Source: Propionivibrio dicarboxylicus
Lineage (GTDB): Bacteria; Pseudomonadota; Gammaproteobacteria; Burkholderiales; Rhodocyclaceae
Reading direction: 5' to 3'
Length of the DNA: 64,000 bases
Assembly (NCBI RefSeq): GCF_900099695.1
Contig: NZ_FNCY01000019.1
Location: forward strand, 21,102-85,101
Positions 47,092-58,657 of the stretch are shown here, one piece after another. The translations under genes were made by a program, and so were the position numbers. Position 1 is the first letter of the stretch, and each line of letters opens with the position of its first letter. The notes under the pieces are model-generated. The model searched no databases and had not been told where the DNA came from. It worked only from the letters and a program-made list of their open reading frames with translations.

Positions 47092-47832
47092 ATGGAAAAA
47101 GCCGATACCATCCTCATCGTCGACGACGACCCGGAAATCCGCCGTCTGCTCGTCGATTACCTCGTCCGCAACGGGCTCGCTGCCCAGCCGGCACGCGACG
47201 GTCGCGAGATGTGGCAGCAACTCGAGCGCCACGTCATCGACCTCGTCGTCCTCGACCTGATGCTGCCCGACAGCGATGGACTGACGCTGTGCCGCGATCT
47301 GCGCGCCCGCCCGGCGACGGCGGCATTGCCGATCCTGATGCTGACGGCGCGCGCCGAGGATACCGACCGCATCATCGGCATCGAAATGGGCGCCGACGAT
47401 TACCTGGTCAAGCCGTTCAACCCGCGCGAACTGCTGGCCCGGATCAAGACGATCCTGCGCCGCACCCGCGCGCTGCCGCCCAACCTGCGGCCGGAACCGG
47501 CACGCTGCCTGCATTTCTCCGGCTGGTGCCTGGACACCGCCGCGCGCCTCCTGACCGCGCCCGACGGCGTCGTCAGTCCGCTCTCGGGCGGCGAATTCCG
47601 CTTGTTGCGCATCCTGCTCGAACACCCGAACCGCGTCCTCAACCGCGACCAGCTCATGGAAATGATCCATGGCCGCGAAGCCGACGCCTATGACCGTGCC
47701 ATCGACGTCCAGATCAGCCGCCTGCGGCAGCGGCTGCGCGATGACAGCCGGGAACCGATACTGATCAAGACGGTGCGCGGCGAAGGCTATGTGCTCGCCA
47801 GCACCGTCGACGGGCGCGGCACATGCGACTGA
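47092..47832 (+). CDS. OmpR-family response regulator
   Basis: 246 aa. REC (LIVDDDPEIRRLL, acceptor in LVVLDLMLPDSDG, MLTARAED, YLVKPFNPRE) and a winged-helix C-terminal domain (LSGGEFRLLRILLEHPNRVL and RAIDVQISRLRQRL). It overlaps the histidine kinase gene by 10 bp. It probably controls the divergent Met/Gly-rich gene. Confidence 0.95.
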   Translation: MEKADTILIVDDDPEIRRLLVDYLVRNGLAAQPARDGREMWQQLERHVIDLVVLDLMLPDSDGLTLCRDLRARPATAALPILMLTARAEDTDRIIGIEMGADDYLVKPFNPRELLARIKTILRRTRALPPNLRPEPARCLHFSGWCLDTAARLLTAPDGVVSPLSGGEFRLLRILLEHPNRVLNRDQLMEMIHGREADAYDRAIDVQISRLRQRLRDDSREPILIKTVRGEGYVLASTVDGRGTCD

Positions 47833-49199
47833 GCCTGTTCGCCCGCATGGCGCTGATCCTGGCGCTCGGCCTGCTCGGCACGCAACTCGTCAGCCTCTGG
47901 CTGCACTGGGGCGAACGCGCCACCATCGTCACGCAGACGCGAGGACAACACTGGATCGACCGCGTCGCCGAGGTCGTGCGCGTGCTCGAAGCCGAAGGTC
48001 CCGAACACCGGCCCGCCGCCCTGGCGGCACTGCGTTCGAGCGATCTGCGCATCCAGTCGATCGACGCCAGCCAGGTGGCACCGAACCAGCCGCGCGGACA
48101 ATTCCAGGCCGCCATCGCCGCCCGCCTCGGCAATGACATCGAAGTACGCTCGACCGGCAGCGGCATGGGTCCGGGCGGCGGCATGGGCGGCGGCATGGGA
48201 CCCGGCATGGGCCGACGCCATGGCGACGGTCCCGGCGGCCGCGGCGGCCTGCCACCGCGCACCCTGGACCTGCGCCTCTCCGACGGGCAATGGATCCGCA
48301 TCGCCATGAGCGACGACACCGGCACCCCGCCGTTGCCGAACGACTATGTCATCGAGCTGATCGTCTCGCTGCTCGTCGTCAGTGCCCTCGTTATGTTCGC
48401 CGTGCGCCAGGCGACGCGCCCGCTGCAACAACTCGCGCGCGCCGCCGACGACTTCGGCAGCAACCTCGACGCGCCGCCCCTGCCGGAGAACGGGCCGAGC
48501 GAGACGCGCCAGGCGGCGCAAGCCTTCAACCGCATGCAGGGACGCATCCGGCGCCTCATCGAGGAACGCTCGCGCGCGCTGGCTGCCGTCTCGCACGACC
48601 TGCGCACGCCGCTCACCCGGCTGCGGCTGCGCACCGAACTCGTCGATGACGAGCGCCTGCGCGAACAGATCAACGGCGACCTCGACGCCATGACGGCGAT
48701 GATCGACGCCACCCTAGACTACTTGCGCAGCCTGCGCGAGAACGAAGCGCCGCAAGCCATCGACATCGACGCGCTGCTCGCCACCGTCGCCGACGATGCC
48801 CGTGTCCTTGGTCATGACTCCGTCGTCACCGGCAACGGTGCCGGCGCGCCTTTCACCGGACGCCTGACCGCCTTGCGGCGCGCCCTGCAGAACCTCGTCG
48901 ACAACGCCATCAAATACGGACGTTGCGCGCGTCTGCGCGCCGAGGACGACGGCATCACGCTGCGCCTCTTCGTCGAGGACGACGGCCCCGGCATCCCGGT
49001 CGAACACCTCGACCGCGTCACCGATCCGTACTATCGCATCGACGCCTCGCGCAACCCGGCGACCGGCGGCATCGGCCTCGGCCTCTCGATCGTCAGCGAT
49101 GTCGCCCGCCTGCACCGGGGCAGCCTCGAACTGCGCAACCGTCCGGAGGGCGGCCTGTCGGCCTGCCTGGCGCTACCAAGAAAAATGCCATCTCATTGA
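47823..49199 (+). CDS. sensor histidine kinase with Met/Gly-rich periplasmic loop
   Basis: 458 aa. Helix 1 about 5-29, periplasmic domain to about 175, helix 2 about 180-198, HAMP, HisKA (AVSHDLRTPLTRLRLR), HATPase with NAIKYG, EDDGPGIPVEH and GGIGLGLSIV. The EnvZ/RstB-like domain order is common, but residues 112-145 of the sensor hold a Gly/Met/His stretch (GMGPGGGMGGGMGPGMGRRHG) that copies the repeat of the secreted protein encoded divergently. That stretch may bind the same metal or compete with the secreted protein. Start ATG at 47823 overlaps the regulator stop. Confidence 0.94.
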   Translation: MRLSLFARMALILALGLLGTQLVSLWLHWGERATIVTQTRGQHWIDRVAEVVRVLEAEGPEHRPAALAALRSSDLRIQSIDASQVAPNQPRGQFQAAIAARLGNDIEVRSTGSGMGPGGGMGGGMGPGMGRRHGDGPGGRGGLPPRTLDLRLSDGQWIRIAMSDDTGTPPLPNDYVIELIVSLLVVSALVMFAVRQATRPLQQLARAADDFGSNLDAPPLPENGPSETRQAAQAFNRMQGRIRRLIEERSRALAAVSHDLRTPLTRLRLRTELVDDERLREQINGDLDAMTAMIDATLDYLRSLRENEAPQAIDIDALLATVADDARVLGHDSVVTGNGAGAPFTGRLTALRRALQNLVDNAIKYGRCARLRAEDDGITLRLFVEDDGPGIPVEHLDRVTDPYYRIDASRNPATGGIGLGLSIVSDVARLHRGSLELRNRPEGGLSACLALPRKMPSH

Positions 49200-51746
<2,547 letters not shown>

Positions 51747-51768
51747 TCCGGGGGGCGGCACCGAACGA

Positions 51769-51797
51769 CGGGACGCGACACCGCGTCCCGTTTTTTT
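51769..51797 (+). terminator. terminator of icd
   Basis: Perfect 9-bp stem CGGGACGCG / CGCGTCCCG with ACAC loop, followed by seven T. Confidence 0.93.
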
Positions 51798-51832
51798 ATG
51801 TCAGAAAGCCGGCGAAACGGGAAAAACAGGCG

Positions 51833-51863
51833 AAAAAAAACCTCGTCCAAAGATTGGACGAGG
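51833..51863 (-). terminator. terminator of rpmB-rpmG
   Basis: On the minus strand CCTCGTCCAA-TC-TTTGGACGAGG forms a long stem followed by eight T, about 30 bp after the rpmG stop. It faces the icd terminator. Confidence 0.93.
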
Positions 51864-51892
51864 CCTTCCCTGAGCCATCGGCTTCTTGTGAA

Positions 51893-52048
51893 TTACTTGA
51901 GTTTCGTTTCCTTGTAGGTCACGTGCTTGCGAGCCTTGGGATCGTACTTCTTGATCTCCAGCTTTTCAGGCTTGGTCTTCTTGTTCTTGGTCGTCGTGTA
52001 GAAATGACCGGTTCCTGCGGTCGATTCGAGCTTGATCTTGTCACGCAT
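51893..52048 (-). CDS. rpmG: 50S ribosomal protein L33
   Basis: 51 aa: begins [19 protein letters not shown] and ends [11 protein letters not shown], the classic L33 sequence. It lacks the CxxC zinc pairs, so it is the zinc-free C-minus form. It lies 14 bp after rpmB and shares its operon. Confidence 0.97.
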   Translation of the reverse strand: MRDKIKLESTAGTGHFYTTTKNKKTKPEKLEIKKYDPKARKHVTYKETKLK

Positions 52049-52062
52049 GGCGGGGCTCCTGG

Positions 52063-52296
52063 TCAGATCTCGCCGCGTGCACGCAAATCAGCGAGCACAA
52101 CGTCGATGCCGTTCTTGTCAATGATGCGCAGACCGGCATTGGACACGCGCAGGCGCACCCAATGGTTTTCGCTTTCCACCCAGAAACGGCGATACTGCAG
52201 GTTCGGAAGGAAGCGGCGCTTCGTTCTATTGTTGGCGTGGGAGACATTGTTCCCGACCATCGGGGCTTTACCCGTTACTTGGCAGACACGCGCCAT
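52063..52296 (-). CDS. rpmB: 50S ribosomal protein L28
   Basis: 77 aa, [20 protein letters not shown] then [20 protein letters not shown], typical of proteobacterial L28. First gene of the rpmB-rpmG operon; radC lies upstream on the same strand. Confidence 0.97.
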   Translation of the reverse strand: MARVCQVTGKAPMVGNNVSHANNRTKRRFLPNLQYRRFWVESENHWVRLRVSNAGLRIIDKNGIDVVLADLRARGEI

Positions 52297-52381
52297 GATT
52301 GTTGCTCCAGTTAATCTTGGGGAGAAAGCCGGGCATTCTACCGCAAACAGTTCCTGAATTTCAAGCGGTTTTTGCTCAAGA

Positions 52382-53062
52382 TCACATTAACAGTCCGCGC
52401 TCGGCGAACGACAGGGGATTCGCCGCCCCGGCCACGATGAAATGATCGAGCACCCGCACCTCGACGAGTTCCAGTGCCTGCTTGAGCGTACGCGTGAGAC
52501 GCAGGTCGGCGGACGAAGGCTCGCAGGCGCCCGAGGGGTGGTTGTGCGCCAGGACCACGCCGGCCGCATTGTGCGCAAGCGCCTGCTTGATCACCTCGCG
52601 CGGATAGACGCTCGTGCGCGTCAGCGTCCCGCGACACAGCTCCTCGGCGATGATCAGGCGATTCTGCGCGTCGAGCCACAAGGCAAAAAACACCTCGCAG
52701 GGCAGCCCGGCGAGATGCAGACGCAGATAATCGCGCACGGCTTCCGGGGCCGACAACGGCACGCTCTGGTGCAAGGCCTCGCCGAGCGCGCGCCGTGCCA
52801 TTTCGAGCACCGCCTGCAACTGCGCCACCTTGGCCCGGCCAATGCCCACCACGCTCGACAATTCGGCCGGCGCCGCAGCGAACAAGCGAGCCAGACTCCC
52901 GAAGCGAGCGATCAACTCGCGCGCCAGATCGACGGCGCTCTTGCCGCGCACACCGACACGCAGGAACAGCGCCAGCAGCTCGGCATCGGACAAAGCCGCC
53001 GCGCCCTGCATGAGCAGGCGCTCGCGCGGACGCTCTCCTTTCGGCCAGTCGGTAATTGCCAT
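52382..53062 (-). CDS. radC: DNA repair protein RadC (JAMM family)
   Basis: 226 aa starting [18 protein letters not shown]-terminal helix-hairpin-helix-like region ([18 protein letters not shown]) and C-terminal JAMM motif [15 protein letters not shown] (HxHx7Sx2D, intact). The family is named RadC by history, but the role is unclear and a nuclease or protease function is unproven. Divergent from coaBC with a 66-bp gap. Confidence 0.95.
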   Translation of the reverse strand: MAITDWPKGERPRERLLMQGAAALSDAELLALFLRVGVRGKSAVDLARELIARFGSLARLFAAAPAELSSVVGIGRAKVAQLQAVLEMARRALGEALHQSVPLSAPEAVRDYLRLHLAGLPCEVFFALWLDAQNRLIIAEELCRGTLTRTSVYPREVIKQALAHNAAGVVLAHNHPSGACEPSSADLRLTRTLKQALELVEVRVLDHFIVAGAANPLSFAERGLLM

Positions 53063-53128
53063 GGTGCAATCTCGCTCGGTTAAAATGCCGGTTTGCCGTT
53101 TAGTGTAACGGGTCCCAAGGAAGCTCGC

Positions 53129-54319
53129 ATGGAATTGAAAGGAAAACGCATCGCCCTCGGCATCACCGGCGGCATCGCCGCTTACAAGGCCGCGGAACTC
53201 GTGCGCCTGCTGATCAAGCAGGGGGCCTCGGTGCAGGTGGCGATGACCGATGCCGCCATGCGCTTCGTCACGCCACTGACCTTCCAGGCGCTGACCGGCC
53301 GGCACGTCTTCACCGACCCCTGGGATGTCCAGTCCGGCAACGGCATGGCGCACATCAACCTGTCGCGCGAATCCGACCTGCTGCTGATCGCGCCGGCTTC
53401 CGCCGACACCCTGGCCAAGATCGCCCACGGCATCGCCGACACCCTGCTGACGACGCTGACCCTGGCGCGCAACTGCCCGCTGCTCGTCGCCCCGGCGATG
53501 AACCGCGAGATGTGGGGCAATCCGGCGACACAACGCAACATCGCGACGCTGCGTGCCGACGGCGTCGGCATCCTCGGCCCGGCCAGCGGCGAACAGGCCT
53601 GCGGTGAAATCGGCGAAGGTCGCATGCTCGAACCCGAGGACATCCTCGAGGCGGTGATCGCCCACTTCCAGCCCAAGCGGCTTGCCGGCAGGAAAGTGCT
53701 GCTGACCGCCGGACCGACCTTCGAGGCGCTCGATCCGGTCCGCGGCATCACCAACCTCTCCAGCGGCAAGATGGGTTTTGCCATCGCCCGCGCCGCCCGC
53801 GACGCCGGTGCCGAGGTAACGCTCGTCTGCGGCCCGGTCAGTCAGCCGACGCCGAGCGGCATCACCCGCGTCGACGTCACCAGCGCCCAGGACATGTACC
53901 AAGCGGTGATGCAGCGCATCGGCGCCCAGGACGTCTTCATCGGCGTCGCCGCCGTCGCCGACTACCGCCCGGCCGCAGCGGCCGAGCACAAGATCAAGAA
54001 GGAAGACGGCGCGCCGCCGACGATTACGCTGGTACGCACGCCGGACATCCTCGCCGAGGTCGCTGCCTTGCCGGCCGCGCCGCTCTGCGTCGGCTTTGCC
54101 GCCGAAAGCCGCAACCTGGCCGAATACGCCGAGCGCAAACGGCGCAGCAAGAAGATCCCGTTGATCGTCGGCAACCTGATCCAGGATGGTTTCGGCGGCG
54201 ATAGCAACGCCGTCACGCTCTTCGACGACCGCGGCGAAACGCCGCTGCCGCCGGGCAGCAAGATCGAACTGGCGCGCGCGCTCGTCGAACGCATCGCCCT
54301 GCTGCTCGGAAACGCCTGA
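53129..54319 (+). CDS. coaBC: bifunctional phosphopantothenoylcysteine decarboxylase/synthetase
   Basis: 396 aa starting at ATG 53129, with AAGGAAGC upstream (an earlier in-frame start would add 12 residues). N-terminal CoaC flavoprotein with [16 protein letters not shown], the active His in [13 protein letters not shown] and [10 protein letters not shown]-terminal CoaB with [20 protein letters not shown] and the lysine motif KIKKEDG. It makes 4-phosphopantetheine in CoA synthesis. dut follows 45 bp downstream, the usual proteobacterial pair. Confidence 0.97.
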   Translation: MELKGKRIALGITGGIAAYKAAELVRLLIKQGASVQVAMTDAAMRFVTPLTFQALTGRHVFTDPWDVQSGNGMAHINLSRESDLLLIAPASADTLAKIAHGIADTLLTTLTLARNCPLLVAPAMNREMWGNPATQRNIATLRADGVGILGPASGEQACGEIGEGRMLEPEDILEAVIAHFQPKRLAGRKVLLTAGPTFEALDPVRGITNLSSGKMGFAIARAARDAGAEVTLVCGPVSQPTPSGITRVDVTSAQDMYQAVMQRIGAQDVFIGVAAVADYRPAAAAEHKIKKEDGAPPTITLVRTPDILAEVAALPAAPLCVGFAAESRNLAEYAERKRRSKKIPLIVGNLIQDGFGGDSNAVTLFDDRGETPLPPGSKIELARALVERIALLLGNA

Positions 54320-54364
54320 CGCCACCGCCCCGCCTTCGTTTGCTCATAGACTACAGGAAAGCCC

Positions 54365-54814
54365 ATGCATCGCATCGACGTCCGCCTCCTCGACCATCGC
54401 CTCAAGGAAACGCCTCCGCATTACGCCACCACGGGTTCGGCCGGTCTTGACCTGCGCGCCTGCATCGAAGGCCCGCTCAAGCTTCATCCGGGCGACACGC
54501 ACCTGATTCCGACCGGACTCGCCATCCACCTCGAAGACCCGGGCCTTGCCGCCATCATCCTGCCGCGCTCGGGCCTCGGCCACAAACACGGCATCGTGCT
54601 CGGCAACCTGGTCGGCCTGATCGATTCGGACTATCAGGGCGAGATCATGGTCTCGGCCTGGAACCGGGGCAAGGACAGCTTCACCATCAACCCGCTCGAC
54701 CGCATTGCCCAGCTCGTCGTCATTCCGGTGCTCCAGGTCGCCTTCGACGTCGTCGACGAATTCGACGCCAGCGCGCGCGGCATCGGCGGTTTCGGCAGCA
54801 CCGGCAAAGGCTGA
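54365..54814 (+). CDS. dut: dUTP diphosphatase
   Basis: 149 aa with all five trimeric dUTPase motifs: [36 protein letters not shown] and [10 protein letters not shown]. Hydrolyses dUTP to dUMP, keeping uracil out of DNA. Same operon as coaBC; the next gene starts one base after its stop. Confidence 0.97.
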   Translation: MHRIDVRLLDHRLKETPPHYATTGSAGLDLRACIEGPLKLHPGDTHLIPTGLAIHLEDPGLAAIILPRSGLGHKHGIVLGNLVGLIDSDYQGEIMVSAWNRGKDSFTINPLDRIAQLVVIPVLQVAFDVVDEFDASARGIGGFGSTGKG

Positions 54815-54815
54815 G

Positions 54816-55229
54816 ATGGCCTGGCAAGAAACGCTGGAGATCGCCACGCGCGGCCGCGGCACGCAGGAGATCACCAGCGATGTCGATGGCATCGTCGCCA
54901 ATGCCGGCATCGACCGCGGCATCGCTCACATCTTCGTGCAACACACCAGCTGCTCGGTGATGCTGACCGAAAACGCCGACCCGTCGGTACGTCACGACCT
55001 CGAAACGCTGGCACGGCGCTGGGCGCCCGACGGCGACCCGACCTACCGGCACGCCGACGAAGGCGATGACGACATGGCCGCGCATGGCCGCGCCCTGATC
55101 GCCGGCAGTTCCGTCACGGTACCGGTCAGTCACGGCCGGCTCGCGCTCGGCACCTGGCAAGGCATCTACCTGTGGGAACACCGCAGCCGCCCGCACCGGC
55201 GCCGCATCGTCGTCACCGTCACCGGATAA
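54816..55229 (+). CDS. YjbQ-family protein (UPF0047)
   Basis: 137 aa. Matches the family hallmarks VQHTSCSVMLTENADP and the HGRLALGTWQGIYLWEHR end, with H-x-x-S and E near the presumed metal site. Family members show weak thiamine phosphate synthase activity in vivo; the physiological role is unknown. It starts one base after dut. Confidence 0.9.
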   Translation: MAWQETLEIATRGRGTQEITSDVDGIVANAGIDRGIAHIFVQHTSCSVMLTENADPSVRHDLETLARRWAPDGDPTYRHADEGDDDMAAHGRALIAGSSVTVPVSHGRLALGTWQGIYLWEHRSRPHRRRIVVTVTG

Positions 55230-55251
55230 CACTCACTACCGCCCTCCGATC

Positions 55252-55851
55252 ATGAAACAACTCTGCGTCTTCTGCGGCTCCAATGCCGGCAACAAACCCG
55301 ACTACCTGCGCGCCGCCGAAAACGTCGGCGCCACCCTTGCCCGACGCGGCATCGGCCTCGTCTACGGCGCCGGCAACATCGGCCTGATGGGCGCCGTCGC
55401 CGACGCCTGCCTCGCCGCCAGCGGCGAAGTCACCGGCATCATCCCGCAAGCGCTGATGGGCAAGGAAGTCGCCGGCCGACCGGTCGACCACAAGACGCTG
55501 ACGCGCTGCGAAGTCGTCGACTCGATGCATACCCGCAAGGCCCGCATGGCCGAACTCTCCGACGGTTTCATCGCCCTACCGGGCGGTTTCGGCACCTTCG
55601 AGGAACTCTGCGAGATCCTCACCTGGAGCCAGCTCGGCTTTCACGGAAAACCGGTCGGACTGCTCAACATCGCCGGTTTCTACGACCCGCTGCTGGCGCT
55701 CTTCGACCGCGCCGTCGAGGACGGCTTCCTGCACCCGAAGAACCGCGCCATGGCGCTCGTCGACACCGACATCGAGGCACTGCTCGACCGCATGGCCAGC
55801 TATCGCGCCGACCCCGTCACCAAGTGGCTGAAAGACGCCAGGAGCGTCTGA
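55252..55851 (+). CDS. LOG-family phosphoribohydrolase
   Basis: 199 aa of the TIGR00730 family: CVFCGSNAGN, GLVYGAGNIGLMGAVA and the PGGxGTxxE motif in ALPGGFGTFEEL. Family members release cytokinin-like bases from N6-modified AMP; in bacteria they are often pyrimidine/purine nucleotide 5'-monophosphate nucleosidases. It ends the coaBC-dut group, followed by a terminator. Confidence 0.93.
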   Translation: MKQLCVFCGSNAGNKPDYLRAAENVGATLARRGIGLVYGAGNIGLMGAVADACLAASGEVTGIIPQALMGKEVAGRPVDHKTLTRCEVVDSMHTRKARMAELSDGFIALPGGFGTFEELCEILTWSQLGFHGKPVGLLNIAGFYDPLLALFDRAVEDGFLHPKNRAMALVDTDIEALLDRMASYRADPVTKWLKDARSV

Positions 55852-55922
55852 AGCACACCGCCACGCACGCCCGGGCGACAACGAACCGCCCGCCGCCGGA
55901 ACGGCATTTCTGCCCCGATTAG

Positions 55923-55953
55923 AAAGGCCATCGCCACCGCGATGGCCTTTTTT
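55923..55953 (+). terminator. terminator of the coaBC-dut operon
   Basis: AAAGGCCATCGC-CACC-GCGATGGCCTTT hairpin with a T run, about 70 bp after the LOG-family stop. Confidence 0.93.
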
Positions 55954-55984
55954 CATGAGCGCCGGCAAGACCTCAAACGAATGC

Positions 55985-56013
55985 TTGACAGCCATCTCGC
56001 ACACGACTACCTT
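55985..56013 (+). promoter_or_regulatory. sigma70 promoter upstream of the ApnO-like gene
   Basis: TTGACA, 17-bp spacer, TACCTT. It lies about 100 bp before the start codon. Confidence 0.6.
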
Positions 56014-56023
56014 CTCACATCAA

Positions 56024-56040
56024 ACGTTAAACGTCTGACC
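56024..56040. promoter_or_regulatory. operator candidate ahead of the ApnO-like gene
   Basis: ACGTTAAACGT (56024-56034, perfect around the central A) overlaps GTCTGACC (56033-56040). GTCTGACC also occurs, on the minus strand, at the dctP promoter near 9619-9626. Downstream of the -10, this is a plausible repressor site for the GntR-family protein at 60757-61515. Confidence 0.45.
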
Positions 56041-56111
56041 TTTGCGCAATATCAACCGAAGGCGGCCGACAGCACCGCCCCCGAGCGTTTCACCCCTGAA
56101 AGGAGAGCAGC

Positions 56112-56975
56112 ATGAGTGGCAAGATCGTCGTCAGCGTCATTGGCGCCGGCGGGAAAATGGGCACACGCGTCACCAACAACCTGGCGAAACATCCAGAGGC
56201 GGTCGAACTCCTCTTCTGTGAAAATTCCGAAGCCGGCATCGCCGCGATCAAGGCGCGCGGCTTTTCGACGGTATCGGCCGAAACGGCGGTCCCGCGCGCC
56301 GACATCGTCGTCCTCGCCATCCCCGACGTGCTCATCAAGAAGGTCTCGGTCGGCATCGTGAACATGATGCGGCCGGGCGCGACGCTGATCATCCTCGACC
56401 CTGCCGCCGCCGTTGCCAAGGAACTCGCCCTGCGCGACGACTGCACCTTCGTCGTCGCCCACCCCTGCCATCCCTCCTGGTTCAACGACCAGGACACGCC
56501 GGAAGCGCGCCAGGATTTCTTCGGCGGCATCGCCGGCAAGCAAGATATCGTCATGGCGTTGATCCAGGGCGACGACGCCCGCTTCGACGACGCCCGGAAA
56601 GTCAGCGAATGGATGTTCGCGCCGGTCGGCAAGAGCTTCGTCATGGGCATCCGCGACATCGCCTTCCTCGAACCGACGCTGGTCGAGATCCTTGGCGCCT
56701 CGACGCTCTACGCCATGGCCGAAACGGTCAACGAAGCCGAACGTCGCGGCATCTCGCGCGACGCCGCGGTGTCCTTCCTGACCGGCCACATCAGCATCCT
56801 GTCGGCGGTCTTCCTCGGCAAGATGGGCAACGTCCAGGTCTCCGACGCCTGCAAGGTCGCCGTCGGACTCGGCAACCGGCTCGTCCTGCGCGACGACTGG
56901 AAACGCATCTGGGATGACGACGTCCTTGACAAGGCAATCGCCACGATGCTCAATCCCGAAGATCCTAAAATTTAG
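56112..56975 (+). CDS. NAD(P)-dependent oxidoreductase, ApnO (D-apionate oxidoisomerase)-like
   Basis: 287 aa. N-terminal Rossmann motif VIGAGGKMGTRVTNNL, VLAIPDVLI, and an ILDPAAAVAKEL segment; then VAHPCHPSWFN and MGIRDIAFLEPTLVEILGA, and a helical C-terminal part with DDWKRIWDDDVLDKAIA. This is the 6-phosphogluconate-dehydrogenase-like family that includes D-apionate oxidoisomerase ApnO, which turns D-apionate into 3-oxo-isoapionate. I assign that activity from memory of the family, not by alignment. GAGAGCAG precedes the ATG. It heads an operon with the TRAP genes and the TIM-barrel enzyme. Confidence 0.75.
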   Translation: MSGKIVVSVIGAGGKMGTRVTNNLAKHPEAVELLFCENSEAGIAAIKARGFSTVSAETAVPRADIVVLAIPDVLIKKVSVGIVNMMRPGATLIILDPAAAVAKELALRDDCTFVVAHPCHPSWFNDQDTPEARQDFFGGIAGKQDIVMALIQGDDARFDDARKVSEWMFAPVGKSFVMGIRDIAFLEPTLVEILGASTLYAMAETVNEAERRGISRDAAVSFLTGHISILSAVFLGKMGNVQVSDACKVAVGLGNRLVLRDDWKRIWDDDVLDKAIATMLNPEDPKI

Positions 56976-57099
56976 CCTTTTTCGTTTCAGCGTTGCCGAA
57001 CGCCGTGCCGTTCAGCCACACCCGAGCGACCGGCGTCGCGGCAGCACTTTTCGCAGTCGTCAATCAGGGAAGTACTTGCATCCACAGGAGAGGGTCAAT

Positions 57100-58074
57100 A
57101 TGAAACGAACACTCGCAATGGCTTTGATGGTGATGTCGACAGTCGCGTTTGCCGCCGATGATTTCAAGGCAACCTACAAACTGACCATGACGCAAACGGC
57201 GCAGCACCCGTACGGCGTCGGCGCGCAAAAACTCGCGGATATCGTCAAGGAACGGACCAACGGTCGCATCCAGATCAAGCCGTTCAACGATAGCGTGCTT
57301 GCCAAGGGCGAGCGCGAAATGCTCGAAGGCCTGCAACAGGGCACGATCGACATCTACGTCGGCTCGACCGGCCCGGTCGGCAACTTCAGCCCGTCGATGC
57401 TGATCGTCGACATTCCTTTCCTGTTCCGCGACAACGCACACGTCGACAAGGTGCTCGACGGCCCGATCGGCAAGCAACTCCTGGCCGACGTGGACAAGTC
57501 CGGCTTCAAGGGCCTGGCCTTCTGGGAAAACGGCTGGCGCCACCTGACCAATAACAAGGTCGCCGCCAAGACGCCGGAAGAAGCCAAGGGACTCAAGATC
57601 CGCACGATGGAAAACAAGGCGCACATCCTGGCCTTCAAGACGGCCGGCCTCAACCCGACGCCGATGGCCTACAGCGAAGTGTACTCGGCGCTGCAAGTCG
57701 GCGTCATCGACGGCCAGGAAAACCCGGTCGCCGTGTTCTACGCCTCGAAGCTCTACGAGACGCAGAAATACTTCGCCCTGACCGGCCACGTCTATTCGCC
57801 GGCGCTGGTGCTGTTCAGCCAGAAGAAGTGGGACCGCATCCCCAAGGATGACCAGGAAATCATCGCCAAGGCGGCTCAGGAAGTGGCGCTGTTCGAACGC
57901 AAGCTCAACCGCGACGACGAAGAGAAAAAGCTCAAGGAAATGGAAGGCAAGGGCCTCGTCGTCGTGCGCGACGTCAACAAGCCGGCCTGGCAGAAATCCA
58001 TGCAACCGGCATTCGACGAATTCGCCAAGCAGTTCGGCAAAGACAAGATCGACGCCATCATCAATACCAAGTAA
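57100..58074 (+). CDS. TRAP transporter substrate-binding protein (DctP family), second system
   Basis: 324 aa with a signal peptide (MKRTLAMALMVMSTVAFAA). ATG 57100 is preceded by CAGGAGAGGG. Family motifs: EEAKGLKIRTMENKAHI and VGVIDGQENPVAVFYASKLY. The expected Arg of the RTM stretch is present. In this operon the ligand is likely an acid sugar such as D-apionate, which is inference. It is followed by an attenuator hairpin before dctQ. Confidence 0.93.
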   Translation: MKRTLAMALMVMSTVAFAADDFKATYKLTMTQTAQHPYGVGAQKLADIVKERTNGRIQIKPFNDSVLAKGEREMLEGLQQGTIDIYVGSTGPVGNFSPSMLIVDIPFLFRDNAHVDKVLDGPIGKQLLADVDKSGFKGLAFWENGWRHLTNNKVAAKTPEEAKGLKIRTMENKAHILAFKTAGLNPTPMAYSEVYSALQVGVIDGQENPVAVFYASKLYETQKYFALTGHVYSPALVLFSQKKWDRIPKDDQEIIAKAAQEVALFERKLNRDDEEKKLKEMEGKGLVVVRDVNKPAWQKSMQPAFDEFAKQFGKDKIDAIINTK

Positions 58075-58095
58075 TCCGCGCTTCGCACTCGCCGG

Positions 58096-58123
58096 AAACC
58101 CGCCGTCACTGGCGGCGGGTTTT
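58096..58123 (+). terminator. attenuator hairpin after dctP (second system)
   Basis: AACCCGCCG-TCACTGG-CGGCGGGTT, a perfect 9-bp stem, then TTTTCC. It separates dctP from dctQM, as in the first system. Confidence 0.8.
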
Positions 58124-58167
58124 CCCCGGCCGAGGAGTATCTGAGGTCAGGTCAGAGGGGAGATGCT

Positions 58168-58656
58168 ATGCAGTTTCTGCGGCAATTCAATGCCATCGCG
58201 CTGAAAATCGCGGGATGGAGCGTCATCGTGGCGATGGCCGTCATCGCCATCATCGTTCCATACGAAGTCTTCGGCCGATACGTGCTCGGCAACATGTCGA
58301 TGTGGTCGAACGAGCTGACCCAGTACTCGCTCGTCTGGGCCTCGATGCTGGGCGGCGCCGTCGGCCTGAAGCGCGGTTATCAGGTTGGCATCACCTCGTT
58401 GCCCGACAGTCTTTCTCCGGCCGGCGCCCGCGTCGTCCAGGCCATCTCATTCGTCATCGTCCTGATATTCGTGGCCTTGCTGGCCTATTACGGCTTCGAC
58501 CAGATGTGGATGAACCGCAACCAGACCTCATCGACGATGGGCATTCCGATGAGCATTCCCTACTCGGCCCTGCCGATCGGCTTTCTGCTGATGTTCTTCG
58601 TCACCGTCGAGCAGCTCGTCGATCTGCTGACCCACGCGCCGACAGAGGAGAAATAA
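58168..58656 (+). CDS. TRAP transporter small permease (DctQ type), second system
   Basis: 162 aa with four hydrophobic segments (roughly residues 13-33, 50-68, 87-107, 131-151). Motifs VFGRYVLG and WSNELTQYSLVWASMLGGAV fit DctQ. It ends one base before the dctM start. Confidence 0.92.
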   Translation: MQFLRQFNAIALKIAGWSVIVAMAVIAIIVPYEVFGRYVLGNMSMWSNELTQYSLVWASMLGGAVGLKRGYQVGITSLPDSLSPAGARVVQAISFVIVLIFVALLAYYGFDQMWMNRNQTSSTMGIPMSIPYSALPIGFLLMFFVTVEQLVDLLTHAPTEEK

Positions 58657-58657
58657 C

